DNA of 64,000 bases from Alphaproteobacteria bacterium (GTDB taxonomy: Bacteria > Pseudomonadota > Alphaproteobacteria > Sphingomonadales > Sphingomonadaceae): positions 96,260 to 160,259 of the forward strand of contig JAUHYZ010000002.1 in NCBI GenBank assembly GCA_030426245.1, read 5' to 3'. Every line of letters begins with the position of its first letter. Within the stretch, counting starts at the first letter, position 1. The translations under genes and the position numbers were made by a program. The notes under the pieces were generated by a model. It was not told the origin of the DNA. It saw only the letters and a program-made list of their open reading frames with translations, and made no database searches. Shown one piece after another: positions 1 through 8,804 of this stretch.

Positions 1-1
1 C

Positions 2-592
2 TATTTCGCCGAGGTTGAGGGGCGTTACGGCAAGGTTGTGTGGATGCCGACGCATGATTCCGAGCATGAGGTAAAATATCTCAAGCAACAGCGCCCCTAT
101 GTGATCGTGTCGCAAGATGGCGCTCTTCTGCCTGAAGTGCTGGAAGTCCTCGACCTAATCAAGGAATATGATCTCACCCTCGCTACCGGCCATGTCTATG
201 CGCATGAAATGGTACAGATTGTCGAAGAGGCGAAGAAGCGAGGCATCGATCGCATCATCGTGACGCATCCGGGCATGGGACCGATGTACACCTATCCGAC
301 GATCGACCAGTTGAAGAAGGTGACTCAGTTGGGTGCCTATGCGGAGATCACGGCAGCAGAGCTGATCGGAAGAACGCGTGAAGATGCGGTCAAGGCGATC
401 AGAATACTCGGTCCGGCCCACTGCATCGTTTCGACGGATAGCGGCCTGATCGGATCGAATAATCACGCCGACGCGTTTGTGCTTGCCGCTCGCGTACTGC
501 GCGAAGAAGGCTTCACCGAAGAACAACTCACGGCAATGTTCAAGGACAATCCGGCTAGAGTGCTGGGACTGCCTGTGGTTGCATCCAACTAG
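2..592 (+). CDS. DUF6282-like metal-dependent hydrolase, 5'-truncated
   Basis: This is the last 196 codons of a gene whose start lies before the window; the frame is open from base 2. The fragment alternates beta strands and helices as a TIM-barrel hydrolase would, and carries clusters typical of an amidohydrolase-type metal site: a TGHVYAH segment, a THPG segment and a late STDSG segment. This resembles the DUF6282 group of uncharacterised amidohydrolase-like proteins. The substrate cannot be told. A strong terminator follows 20 bases later, so this is the last gene of its transcript and is separate from the TonB receptor downstream. Family call is moderately sure; function is unknown. Confidence 0.6.
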   Translation, partial: YFAEVEGRYGKVVWMPTHDSEHEVKYLKQQRPYVIVSQDGALLPEVLEVLDLIKEYDLTLATGHVYAHEMVQIVEEAKKRGIDRIIVTHPGMGPMYTYPTIDQLKKVTQLGAYAEITAAELIGRTREDAVKAIRILGPAHCIVSTDSGLIGSNNHADAFVLAARVLREEGFTEEQLTAMFKDNPARVLGLPVVASN

Positions 593-611
593 ATCGCAGA
601 CGTTCATAATG

Positions 612-644
612 GGCGGCCGGATGATTTCCGGCCGCCTTCTTATT
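612..644 (+). terminator. Rho-independent terminator after the DUF6282-like gene
   Basis: A perfect 10-bp stem (GGCGGCCGGA at 612-621 with TCCGGCCGCC at 627-636) closes a 5-base loop and is followed by the T-rich run TTCTTATT. Confidence 0.85.
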
Positions 645-1347
645 AGCTTCCGGATATCATTCTGGCGAGCGATTGGCATGACAACTGCTTCTGTTTGGTT
701 CTGGCAGAGCCCTTGCCGCTTGGGCGCTGCCTTACGTGTATCCGGATGCGCGGTCGTGACCGTATCTCGGCGAGTCACCTTCCTGGATTCTCACCTCGAG
801 ATCTAGTGAACATATTATGTTTTGAGTGTCATTTTCAGGCGAGAGAAGTGCGGCTTATCTGCAACAGGCAGCCATGTATGTATTCAAATTTTGCTTCAGT
901 CAGGCAGGTAAATTGAGACGCATGGGTAGGCTGTTGTTTGGGATGCAACGATGGTCTTGGGCGTGAAGGGCAGCGTTCTTGAATCTGATCTTGGTAAGCT
1001 CTGCAACGCATTGATTGTCCATATAAAGCTATAAAAAATAATGATAAAAACTATATTGTATAACCAGCACCAAGTGAGGGCAGGGTCGAGATATCGATCT
1101 AACGCATAGCAAACCTGTCGACGCGCAATAGATGCGCCTACCGAGTTGCTCCCTTTCGATCTTGGGAGTGGCCAATTCACAAGTTGGCGGTTGCCGCGTT
1201 GACACGATAACAAGCCAAAGATATTTATCATGTTATGTTTATGCGGTTCCACGCATGGCATGCAGCGCGCAGGTGTCACGTCCGATTTGTGGCGATCAGA
1301 GATGCGCAGAAACACGTATTTGAGCATGTAATAGAGAGGGTAGAAAA
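645..1347. other. Long non-coding leader upstream of the TonB receptor gene
   Basis: About 700 bases without a convincing gene; the short open frames here have no family-like composition or good ribosome sites. The stretch 1018-1075 is strikingly AT-rich compared with its surroundings and contains TTGTCC, a 17-base spacer and TAATGA, a weak promoter-like arrangement for the receptor gene. No clear riboswitch or operator is seen. Confidence 0.4.
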
Positions 1348-3888
1348 ATGGTACGACGGGGAGGAAATGGCATTTCCGGAGGAGCCGCTTGGCGCTTGCT
1401 CTCGGGTAGCTGCCTTGCCGGGCTGGCAGTGATTTCGCAGCCAGCCTTGGCCCAGGAGGAAGCTCCGCAATCCAACCGTGGTGGAATGACCGAGATCGTC
1501 GTGACGGCGCGTTACGTCGAAGAAAGCATCCAGGACACGCCGATTGCAATCACTGCACAGACGGAAGAACAGCTTGAAGCTGCCAACGTCACCAATATCG
1601 GCACACTTGGCGCAGTTGTGCCTAACCTGCAGACTACTCCGGGCGCTCAGCAATCGTCCGGTACGCCGATCATCTCACTGCGCGGCGTTCAGCAGGGCGC
1701 ATCGTCCAGTCTGGCGGTTCCGCCGGCAGTGGCGATTTACACTGATGACATTTATCACTCCACCACGGCGGGCTCCGAACTGGATTTCACCGACGTAGTG
1801 CGCGTGGAGGTCAATCGCGGCCCGCAGAGCACGCTTTCGGGCAATGCCTCGATTGCCGGCTCGATCAAGCTCTTCACCCAGGATCCGAAGGGTGACGGCT
1901 CGGGATTCGTCACGCTGGGATATGGTTCGCGCAACCACATGGAAGCTGCCGGTGCGATCGATATCGGCATTACGCCGACATTCGCTATTCGCGCTCTCGG
2001 GCATTTCGATCGCCAGACCGGCTTCGTCAATCGTCTGGACTTCACCTGCATGATGGACAAGCTCGGCACGCCCGAGCTTGCTGGCTCGCTGCCATACTTC
2101 CAGCCCGATTCTGGCAAAAAGGACTGCGTTATCGGTCAGCTGGGCGGGGGCAACACTGCCGTTGGCCAGGTCAAGGCCCTGTGGGAACCGTCCAGTGACG
2201 TTTCGCTGTTGTTGACCGCTCGTCATCGCCGGGAAGATATGGAGGAGACTCCGACAGTTCCGACATTCTATCGGAATTCCTGTGTCGCGCCCAATGACTA
2301 TTATCCAGATGGACTGGGTGTACTCGATGAGATGGGCAATTGCGCTTCAGGTGCAGGCAACCAGGCATATTATATGGCCGGTTACAACACGTTCGGAGTT
2401 CTGCCCGACAACCGGTTCGTTCCGCCTGAGCGAGACGGCGGTGTTTATGACACCTATGCCACCAATTGCCGTCCGCTGCTTGATACCACCGGGGCGAACT
2501 TCCCCGAAGGATATCCTGACGGGCTGTGCTACGATACTGGTAAGACTGCGGACCACACGCTGTTGTCAGCCAAACTGCAAGCCCGTTTGGCCGACAATAT
2601 CAATATGACGGCCATTGGCGGTTACACGAAATACAGCAACGAGTTCACTTCCAACGGTGACCAGACGCCGCTCGGAATCGTTATCTCGCATTTCATCAAC
2701 GAAGATGAGATGTGGTCCGGCGAACTGCGCTTCGACGGCACTCTGCTTGACGATAAACTGCAGTGGGTTTTGGGCGGCTTCGCGGTGGAAACCGACGGCT
2801 ACCAAAACAATATGGTCAGCTTCGTTAACATTTATCAGATCAGCAGCGTTCACGGCGTGAATAAGTCGCAGTCCGTTTTCGGGCACCTCGACTACAACCT
2901 CACGGACCGTTGGCGGATTTCCGGTGGCGGCCGTTATTCGAATACGGAAATTTCGATCACGATCGACAATCCTCAGGCAGTGACAGTCAGCGACCCGGTT
3001 ACCTCGGAAGAGAACCGCTTCGACTGGCTGATTGCAACCGACTACAAGATCACCGATGACATCATGGTCTACGCTTCGGCCGCAACGGGTTCGCGTCCTC
3101 CGGGCCTGACCACGATCGTTTCCACACCGCGTCAGCTAGCGCCAACTCCGTCCGAAGAACTGATCAACTATGAAATCGGTTTGAAGGCGGATCTGATTGA
3201 TCGCATGCTTCGGACTAATCTGACCGCATTCTACATGGACTACAAGCAGCTCTCCACGAGCGCTACCGGTGTTGAATGCCGGAACGAACCGGGTGACACT
3301 GCAACCTGGCAGAATGTTACTTATGGCAGCGGAGCCGATCTGGTTGCCTGCGCTGCGTTCCCAGGTGATCCCAATCCGATCACGTGGTTCCAGAATGTCG
3401 GTATTCCGGCGACGGTGAAGGGCTTCGAGTGGGAAATCACCGCACTTCCCGTTGAAGGGCTGCGGATCGATTGGACTGGTGGCTATAACAAGTTCACCAC
3501 TGACGTTGAACCACCGGCGCCGGGCGCAATTTTCCCTGGCAACGTTCGCCAGCCGGAATGGAACATGCATGCCAATGTCTCGTACGATTTCTATATGGAC
3601 TTCGGCACGATTACTCCGCGCGTGGACTGGAATTGGCAGGATCGGCAAACCTGGGGCACGGCAGGTAATCGCGCAGCGCCCGATCCCATCTATGTGATCG
3701 AAGCCTACGGCCTTTGGAATGCCCAGATTGCGTATAAGTCGCCTGACGAAGATTGGTCGGCGACGCTGAAAGTCACCAATGTTGCGGACAAGTACTTCCA
3801 CTATGAGCATCTTGCCGGTTCAGTGAACGGCAGATGGCGTGTGGGTGCCCCGCGCGAATGGATGCTGACTGTGCGCAAGGAATTCTAA
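1348..3888 (+). CDS. TonB-dependent outer-membrane receptor
   Basis: An 846-residue outer-membrane beta-barrel importer that would use TonB/ExbBD energy to take up a scarce or bulky substrate. Residues 1-35 form a signal peptide with probable cleavage after ALA. A TEIVVTAR segment and a plug domain follow (about residues 48-170, with the RGPQSTLSGNAS signature near the plug end), then a barrel of about 670 residues ending in the C-terminal phenylalanine usual for outer-membrane proteins. The start is well placed: AGAGGG at 1335-1340 lies 7 bases before the ATG. It belongs to the large receptor group that sphingomonads place beside catabolic genes. The Rieske oxygenase downstream suggests an aromatic or terpenoid substrate, but that is inference. 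Confidence 0.92.
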   Translation: MVRRGGNGISGGAAWRLLSGSCLAGLAVISQPALAQEEAPQSNRGGMTEIVVTARYVEESIQDTPIAITAQTEEQLEAANVTNIGTLGAVVPNLQTTPGAQQSSGTPIISLRGVQQGASSSLAVPPAVAIYTDDIYHSTTAGSELDFTDVVRVEVNRGPQSTLSGNASIAGSIKLFTQDPKGDGSGFVTLGYGSRNHMEAAGAIDIGITPTFAIRALGHFDRQTGFVNRLDFTCMMDKLGTPELAGSLPYFQPDSGKKDCVIGQLGGGNTAVGQVKALWEPSSDVSLLLTARHRREDMEETPTVPTFYRNSCVAPNDYYPDGLGVLDEMGNCASGAGNQAYYMAGYNTFGVLPDNRFVPPERDGGVYDTYATNCRPLLDTTGANFPEGYPDGLCYDTGKTADHTLLSAKLQARLADNINMTAIGGYTKYSNEFTSNGDQTPLGIVISHFINEDEMWSGELRFDGTLLDDKLQWVLGGFAVETDGYQNNMVSFVNIYQISSVHGVNKSQSVFGHLDYNLTDRWRISGGGRYSNTEISITIDNPQAVTVSDPVTSEENRFDWLIATDYKITDDIMVYASAATGSRPPGLTTIVSTPRQLAPTPSEELINYEIGLKADLIDRMLRTNLTAFYMDYKQLSTSATGVECRNEPGDTATWQNVTYGSGADLVACAAFPGDPNPITWFQNVGIPATVKGFEWEITALPVEGLRIDWTGGYNKFTTDVEPPAPGAIFPGNVRQPEWNMHANVSYDFYMDFGTITPRVDWNWQDRQTWGTAGNRAAPDPIYVIEAYGLWNAQIAYKSPDEDWSATLKVTNVADKYFHYEHLAGSVNGRWRVGAPREWMLTVRKEF

Positions 3889-3914
3889 GCGCACTCTCAG
3901 GAGACTGAAAGATG

Positions 3915-3960
3915 GCCCGCAGTGCCACAGAGAATCTCTGTTGGTGCTGCGGGCTTTTTC
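3915..3960 (+). terminator. Rho-independent terminator after the TonB receptor gene
   Basis: A 13-bp stem with two G-T wobbles (3915-3927 with 3942-3954, outer part GCCCGCAG/CTGCGGGC) is followed by a run of five T. Confidence 0.85.
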
Positions 3961-4318
3961 GTGTCTGCTTCTCGGAGGTGGGCTAGGGCTGGAGTTGACC
4001 GATGCCCGTTCGTCTTTGTTGATTCTGTCCGTCCTGCTGCGATTGTAAGGTTTACATGAAAACAAATTGCAGGGTAGGAATTCCGTCGTGGCGGCGGTTC
4101 CAGCCGCGCAGCCAATGATTGTCGGGGTTGGCCACGGAGTATGCTAAACGTCGGAAAAGTCGTTCTTTGGTTGGCTGTTTAGGGCACAAGTTTGCTTCAT
4201 CTGCCATTTCGTTGGGATGCAGAGTCGTTCCAACAAGACAATTCCGAAAATCGCGGCACTTTGCTTAGTTGCTTTTGTTAGGTATCGGGATGAAGGCATA
4301 TATGGCTAGGGAGTAGCG
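3961..4318. other. Intergenic region upstream of the MarR-family gene
   Basis: About 360 bases between the receptor terminator and the regulator gene. I see no gene, tRNA or clear operator; the last part carries the regulator's ribosome site (GGGAG at 4309-4313). Confidence 0.4.
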
Positions 4319-4768
4319 ATGAGCGTCATAAAGAAGATTCCACCCTTTGAGCAGTCACTGGCCGCAGTGATGCTGGGTGCGAAAGAAGCCGTTATTGCGC
4401 CAATGAGGCCGAAGCTTCGCGAGTACAACATCACCGAGCCGCAATGGCGCGTCATGCGTGTGATCAATGATCGCGGCTCGACAGATGCCACCGGTCTCGC
4501 AGAAGTCGGCCTGCTCCATGCGCCCAGTGTGACGCGCATCCTGAAGGAACTGGAAAATCGCAAACTTGTTGTCAGGGAGCCGGACACGAATGATCGGCGG
4601 CGCATCATGGTTGCCTTGTCTCCGGAAGGCCGCGAAGTCGTGAAGACGATCTCACGCCATGTGGTGCATGTCATGCGGGAGTATGGTCAGCGCTTTGGTC
4701 CCGAGAGGCTGGAACGTCTGGTCGACGAACTTCGCGCTCTTTCTTCGACGATCAAAGGCGTTGAGTAG
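4319..4768 (+). CDS. MarR-family transcriptional regulator, HpaR-like
   Basis: A 149-residue winged-helix repressor. The wHTH spans about residues 38-105, with recognition-helix segment HAPSVTRILKELE and the wing DTNDRRRIMVALSPEG. The ITEPQWRVMR opening and overall pattern match the HpaR subgroup, which represses homoprotocatechuate and other aromatic-catabolism operons and is released by the aromatic substrate. GGGAG lies 5 bases before the ATG. It is the first gene upstream of the EthD/Rieske genes on the same strand, so it probably controls them. The inducer is unknown. Confidence 0.85.
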   Translation: MSVIKKIPPFEQSLAAVMLGAKEAVIAPMRPKLREYNITEPQWRVMRVINDRGSTDATGLAEVGLLHAPSVTRILKELENRKLVVREPDTNDRRRIMVALSPEGREVVKTISRHVVHVMREYGQRFGPERLERLVDELRALSSTIKGVE

Positions 4769-4940
4769 CCCCCATTCCTTCGTGTCCGCGAATTAACGAA
4801 TCCCACAGGACCTCTCTTGCATTCCATTACTTATCACGTTAAATGCTTTGGCCAAGGCGCTTCCAAGAAACGCCCGATACTCGGCTGGTATTTCTACCGC
4901 CAGGGCGGCGGAAGCCGGAAGAAGATGGAGGGTGCTGGGC

Positions 4941-5249
4941 ATGCATAAGATCGTCGTTCTATATCCGCCGCAGCCGGACCCCGACGTTTTCAAGAGCTAT
5001 TATCTGGAAACTCATATTCCGCTTGTTCGCAAACTTCCGGGCCTGAAGGCATTGCGATACAGCTTCGATGTTCAGGCGGTCGGCCAAGAATCGCCCTATT
5101 TCTGCGTCTTTGAAGCGGACTTCGAAGATGGGGCGGCCATGGGGGCGGCGATGGGCTCACCTGAGGGACAGGCCGTCGCCGGCGATGTCGCAAAATTTGC
5201 GACGGTTGCCCCGATTCTGATCCACTATCCGTGCGAAGGCGGCGTGTGA
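4941..5249 (+). CDS. EthD-family protein
   Basis: A 102-residue ferredoxin-like alpha+beta protein of the EthD type (dimeric alpha-beta barrel), recognised by the opening KIVVLYPPQPDPDVFKSYY, the HIPLVRKLPG segment and the late acidic strand. EthD proteins accompany oxygenase systems in degradation clusters; their exact job is usually unknown. I chose the ATG at 4941 because GGAGGG at 4927-4932 sits 8 bases upstream; an in-frame TTG at 4848 would add an unconserved arginine-rich leader. It precedes the Rieske alpha-subunit gene by 117 bases on the same strand. Confidence 0.8.
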   Translation: MHKIVVLYPPQPDPDVFKSYYLETHIPLVRKLPGLKALRYSFDVQAVGQESPYFCVFEADFEDGAAMGAAMGSPEGQAVAGDVAKFATVAPILIHYPCEGGV

Positions 5250-5366
5250 TCGGCACCATTGTCACGGCCAATGGATCCAATGGTTTTTTGCCTCGCCGCG
5301 GCATGGGGCAATCATCCGGTGTGGCAGGCGTGATGCGCCGCGAACTGGCAATATTATGAGGCAGGA

Positions 5367-6713
5367 ATGAGTAAGCAATTCGCTCTAAGCGACCTTGTTG
5401 ATGACCGTCCCGATGACGGAGTGTTCCGGATCAATCGCGCGATGTTTCGCGATCAGGACTTGTTCGACCTGGAAATGAAGCATGTGTTCGAAGGCGGGTG
5501 GTTGTTCATCGGGCTTGCGACCCAGGCGGAGCATCCGCATGATTTCTTCACGGGATTCATTGGGCGCGTGCCGATCATCGTCAGCCGCAATGGAGATGGT
5601 GAGCTGCAGTGCTTCGTGAATGCCTGCCCGCACAAGGGAGTGCGGCTGGTGCAGAAGAAATGCGGCAATGCTCGCCGCCACGTTTGCCCCTATCACGGCT
5701 GGACCTTCGACAGTTCCGGCGCAAACAAGAACATCAAATGGAAGAAGGGCGGATGTTACAGCGAAGCCTTTGACAGCGAGAACCACGATCTCGCCGAGGT
5801 TGCTCGCTTCGGCGAATATCGAGGATTGCTGTTCGCCAGCCTCAATCCCGATGTTCCTTCGCTTGAGGAGTATCTTGGTGAGGCCAGCAAGCTGATCGAT
5901 CTTTTGGCCGACAAGGCTCCCGACGGGCTCGAACTCGTACCTGGCCGGGTCACCTTCACTTATGCGGCGAACTGGAAGATGCAGCTGGAAAACTGCGCGG
6001 ACCAGTATCACTTCACCTCCACCCATCCGAGCTACATCCGCATTCTAGAACAGCGCGCAAAGGAAGAAGCGGACGAGGTGGTTAAGTCTTCGATCGGGGC
6101 TTCCGACTTCTGGACGGAGAATGCCAGCGGTGTGACAGGCGGTACGATGAGCTTCGACCACGGCCACGTTCTCAACTGGGGGGTGATGCCGCCATCCTCG
6201 GCAATCGCGGATTTCGAGCGGGCCGAAGAGCTCGCGGAAAAGTTCGGAGAGGCAAGGCGCAACTGGATGTTCAACATGCGCAATCTCACGATCTTCCCCA
6301 ATATGCAGATCGCGGAGAATGCATCGAGCCAATTGCGCGTGATCAGGCCGATCGCCGCCGGGCTCACCGAAATGCAAACCTGGTGCATCGCCCCAAGAGG
6401 CGAAAGCGATGAGGCGCGTCGCTTCCGGATCCGCCAGTACGAGGATTTCTTCAATCCGACCGGTATGGCGACGCCCGATGACACCGTTTGCTACGAAGAA
6501 GCGCAGCTCGGAATGGCGGAGCAGGAACGGCCTTGGCTGCAGGGCCACGCGAGGGGCATGACTGCCACTGTCGAGGGCGGGAATGAATATGCCGATATGA
6601 TCGACGTCAAGCCGGCTCGCAGTGTCTTGTCCGATGCCCAGCTTTGCGATGAATCCCTGTTCGCGAGTTACTACCGTGCCTGGGCAGAGCGCATGAAGGA
6701 GGTTGTGGCATGA
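5367..6713 (+). CDS. Rieske non-heme iron ring-hydroxylating oxygenase, alpha subunit
   Basis: A 448-residue large subunit of an aromatic-ring-hydroxylating dioxygenase. The Rieske [2Fe-2S] ligands are C87, H89, C107 and H110 (C-x-H-x17-C-x2-H). The catalytic domain carries the electron-bridging D212 and iron ligands H215 and H220 in the DQYHFTSTH segment, with a late PDD acidic ligand near residue 373. Length is normal for the family, closest by eye to benzoate/p-cumate-type alpha subunits. The next gene overlaps by 4 bases and encodes the beta subunit. No ferredoxin or reductase gene is present in the window, so electrons must come from elsewhere. The substrate is not predictable from this alone. 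Confidence 0.93.
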   Translation: MSKQFALSDLVDDRPDDGVFRINRAMFRDQDLFDLEMKHVFEGGWLFIGLATQAEHPHDFFTGFIGRVPIIVSRNGDGELQCFVNACPHKGVRLVQKKCGNARRHVCPYHGWTFDSSGANKNIKWKKGGCYSEAFDSENHDLAEVARFGEYRGLLFASLNPDVPSLEEYLGEASKLIDLLADKAPDGLELVPGRVTFTYAANWKMQLENCADQYHFTSTHPSYIRILEQRAKEEADEVVKSSIGASDFWTENASGVTGGTMSFDHGHVLNWGVMPPSSAIADFERAEELAEKFGEARRNWMFNMRNLTIFPNMQIAENASSQLRVIRPIAAGLTEMQTWCIAPRGESDEARRFRIRQYEDFFNPTGMATPDDTVCYEEAQLGMAEQERPWLQGHARGMTATVEGGNEYADMIDVKPARSVLSDAQLCDESLFASYYRAWAERMKEVVA

Positions 6714-7207
6714 GCGCGCTGTCTCCCTCAGAGGCAGCCGAGTTTCTCTATCGGGAGGCTTTGCTGCTCGATCGGGGCGAATTCGATGAGTGGATTGCGC
6801 TCTTCACCCAGGAATGCCTGTTCTGGATGCCTGCGTGGCGGGACGACGGGACACAGACCGAAGATCCCGACCGCGAGCTTTCGCTGATCTATTATCGCGG
6901 ACGTAGAAATCTGGAAGATCGCCTGCAACGCATACGTTCCGGTTTTTCGGTCGCTTCCGCAGTTCTGCCGCGCGTTTCCCATCTGATCAGCGGAGTGCTG
7001 GTGGAAGAAGCTTCGGACGAACGGATGAAGCTCAGTTCCGCTTTCGTCGTGAATACGCATGACGTTCGCGTCAATCGTTCACATGCCTATTTCGGCCGTT
7101 ATGAGCATGAACTCGTGCTGCACGATGGCGAATGGAAGATTGCAGGGAAAGTCATACGGCTATTGAACGATACCGTGCCGACCTTGCTCGACGTCTACAG
7201 CATCTAG
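6710..7207 (+). CDS. Ring-hydroxylating dioxygenase, beta subunit
   Basis: A 165-residue small subunit with the NTF2/SnoaL-like cone fold (EAAEFLYREALLLDRGEFDEWIALF opening is split here across helix 1 and 2; late segment YFGRYEHELVLHDGEWKIAGKVIRL). It gives structural support to the alpha3beta3 oxygenase. Its ATG overlaps the alpha-subunit stop (ATGA), which indicates translational coupling and matched stoichiometry. Confidence 0.9.
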   Translation: MSALSPSEAAEFLYREALLLDRGEFDEWIALFTQECLFWMPAWRDDGTQTEDPDRELSLIYYRGRRNLEDRLQRIRSGFSVASAVLPRVSHLISGVLVEEASDERMKLSSAFVVNTHDVRVNRSHAYFGRYEHELVLHDGEWKIAGKVIRLLNDTVPTLLDVYSI

Positions 7208-7215
7208 GGGGCACA

Positions 7216-8151
7216 ATGGTCTCTTTTCCATCGGCGCCCAGCGTCGTGATCGTCGGGGCCGGCGCGATGGGCTGTTTGTTCGCAGCGCGCATAGCCGAAC
7301 AGGGAGCCAAGGTTACCTTGGTGGATGTCGACCGGGACCGGCTCTCTGCCATTGCAGAGAAGGGTATCTCCCTCAAAGACGACGCTGGAACGCGTACTCT
7401 GCACGTTGGTGCGGCGTTGGCAGCAGACGTGGCGGCGCCGGTAGACTTGGTGCTGCTCTTCACCAAGGGCACGCATAGCGCGCCTGCGATTGCGTCCGTT
7501 GCCCATTTGGCGTCTCCCGATACGATCGCGCTGACATTGCAGAACGGGATTGGCAATGCGGACTTGCTGGCCGAGACATTCTGCGCTGAACGCGTATTGA
7601 TGGGAACCGCGCACGTTCCGGCCGATTTCACCGGCAAGTCGGGCGTTGCTACGCATGGTTTCGGTTTTCTCGAACTGGGCGGTTTCACGCCCGAGGCGCA
7701 GCCATATTCACCGCCAGTCGCGGATTTGCTGGAGCGATCCGGCTTCAAGGCCAAGATTGCTGCCGACGCCAATCACGCAGTGTGGGAAAAAGTGGCATTC
7801 AATGCCGCGCTCAACGCGATGGCGATGATCTGCGAAGTGCCGAATGCAGGGATGGATAACGAGCCGGGCAAACGGGTCGCCACCAGCGTCGTAGACGAAA
7901 CACTTGCCGTCGCGTCGGCGAAGGGCATTCATCTGGAGCGGGATCAAATCCTGTCGACCATCGCCTCTGCCCTGAAGGAGCATGCCCACCACAAGGCATC
8001 CATGCTGCAGGATCGCGAACATGGCCGCATGACGGAGATAGGCACCATCAATGGGGCGATCGCGCGTGAAGGCGCGGAGCTCGGCGTGCCAACCCCCGTT
8101 TGCGAGACGCTGACGGACCTCGTCAAGGTCATTGAACTGGCTTACAAGTAG
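7216..8151 (+). CDS. Ketopantoate reductase (ApbA/PanE) family oxidoreductase
   Basis: A 311-residue NADPH-dependent dehydrogenase. GAGAMG at residues 14-19 is the dinucleotide-binding loop. The family's catalytic set is visible: N110 in TLQNG, K192, N196 and N200 in the WEKVAFNAALNAM segment. I start at the ATG at 7216, just after GGGGG at 7207-7211, because the longer frame only reads through the upstream gene. It lies 8 bases after the oxygenase beta-subunit gene, so it is probably a dehydrogenase serving that pathway rather than the pantothenate enzyme; many PanE homologues in catabolic clusters have other 2-keto/2-hydroxy acid substrates. Confidence 0.8.
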   Translation: MVSFPSAPSVVIVGAGAMGCLFAARIAEQGAKVTLVDVDRDRLSAIAEKGISLKDDAGTRTLHVGAALAADVAAPVDLVLLFTKGTHSAPAIASVAHLASPDTIALTLQNGIGNADLLAETFCAERVLMGTAHVPADFTGKSGVATHGFGFLELGGFTPEAQPYSPPVADLLERSGFKAKIAADANHAVWEKVAFNAALNAMAMICEVPNAGMDNEPGKRVATSVVDETLAVASAKGIHLERDQILSTIASALKEHAHHKASMLQDREHGRMTEIGTINGAIAREGAELGVPTPVCETLTDLVKVIELAYK

Positions 8152-8399
8152 TCTCCCGAGGATCATTCCTCCCGCGCGGACTTGTGGGGATTTGCAGCCA
8201 GCGGTTCACATGGCCGCATCCATTTGTTAGGGGCTTGCGCTCCAATAGAAATCAGCAAGAGCACCGGCGCAGCGGCCGGCAGGACGGTCAAGGAACAATC
8301 TTACCCCACTGCGAGACCTTCGCCCGGCGGCGCTTGATTGCCTCCAGCACGCTCCCAGTCTGCCGTTTTTTTGAGAAGTCGGGCCCTGCGCCCCTGCAA

Positions 8400-8804
8400 A
8401 TGTTCTTTATGATCGCGGCGCCGCTGTTGCTGCTTTTCGCTTTCGTTGCGCCTGCACATGCCCAGGTTCCTGCCTTTACCCAAAGCGGTCCACTCGAAAG
8501 CAATGCCGGCCATGTCATGATGGAGTGGAACGCGGGCAGCGCCGTGTCGCTGGAGATTGCGACCAGCCCGGCCTTCGAAGACGCGCAAGAGCTATATCAA
8601 GGCCGCAACCACGCATATTTTCTGTCCGGCCTGGACGGAGGGACATACTATCTTCGTTTGACCGACGAGGCTGGCGAGCAATCGGAGACGATCAAGCTCG
8701 CAGTGGTCCATCAATCGCTTGAACAGGCAATCTGGTTGACCGTGATCGGGGCTATCATTGCATTGGGGATCGTTGCTGTGATCGTTCGGGGGGCGCGGGC
8801 ATGA
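8400..8804 (+). CDS. Exported single-TM protein with a beta-sandwich-like domain, symporter-associated
   Basis: About 134 residues. It has a signal peptide (residues 1-21, ending AHA), a periplasmic stretch of about 80 residues that reads like a fibronectin-III/Ig-type beta sandwich (MEWNAGSAVSLEIATSPAF, HAYFLSGLDGGTYYLRLTD), and a C-terminal TM helix (about residues 108-130) ending in a short RGARA tail. I start at the ATG at 8400 because the signal peptide begins there; the upstream frame has no protein-like character. Its stop overlaps the symporter start (ATGA). This coupling suggests a periplasmic partner or ligand-presenting subunit of the transporter. No named family recognised. Confidence 0.65.
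   Translation: MFFMIAAPLLLLFAFVAPAHAQVPAFTQSGPLESNAGHVMMEWNAGSAVSLEIATSPAFEDAQELYQGRNHAYFLSGLDGGTYYLRLTDEAGEQSETIKLAVVHQSLEQAIWLTVIGAIIALGIVAVIVRGARA

Noticed and set aside
4792..4842. TTAACG and CGTTAA as a MarR operator before the EthD gene
   Set aside because: The half sites are about 40 bases apart, too far for a MarR dimer site.
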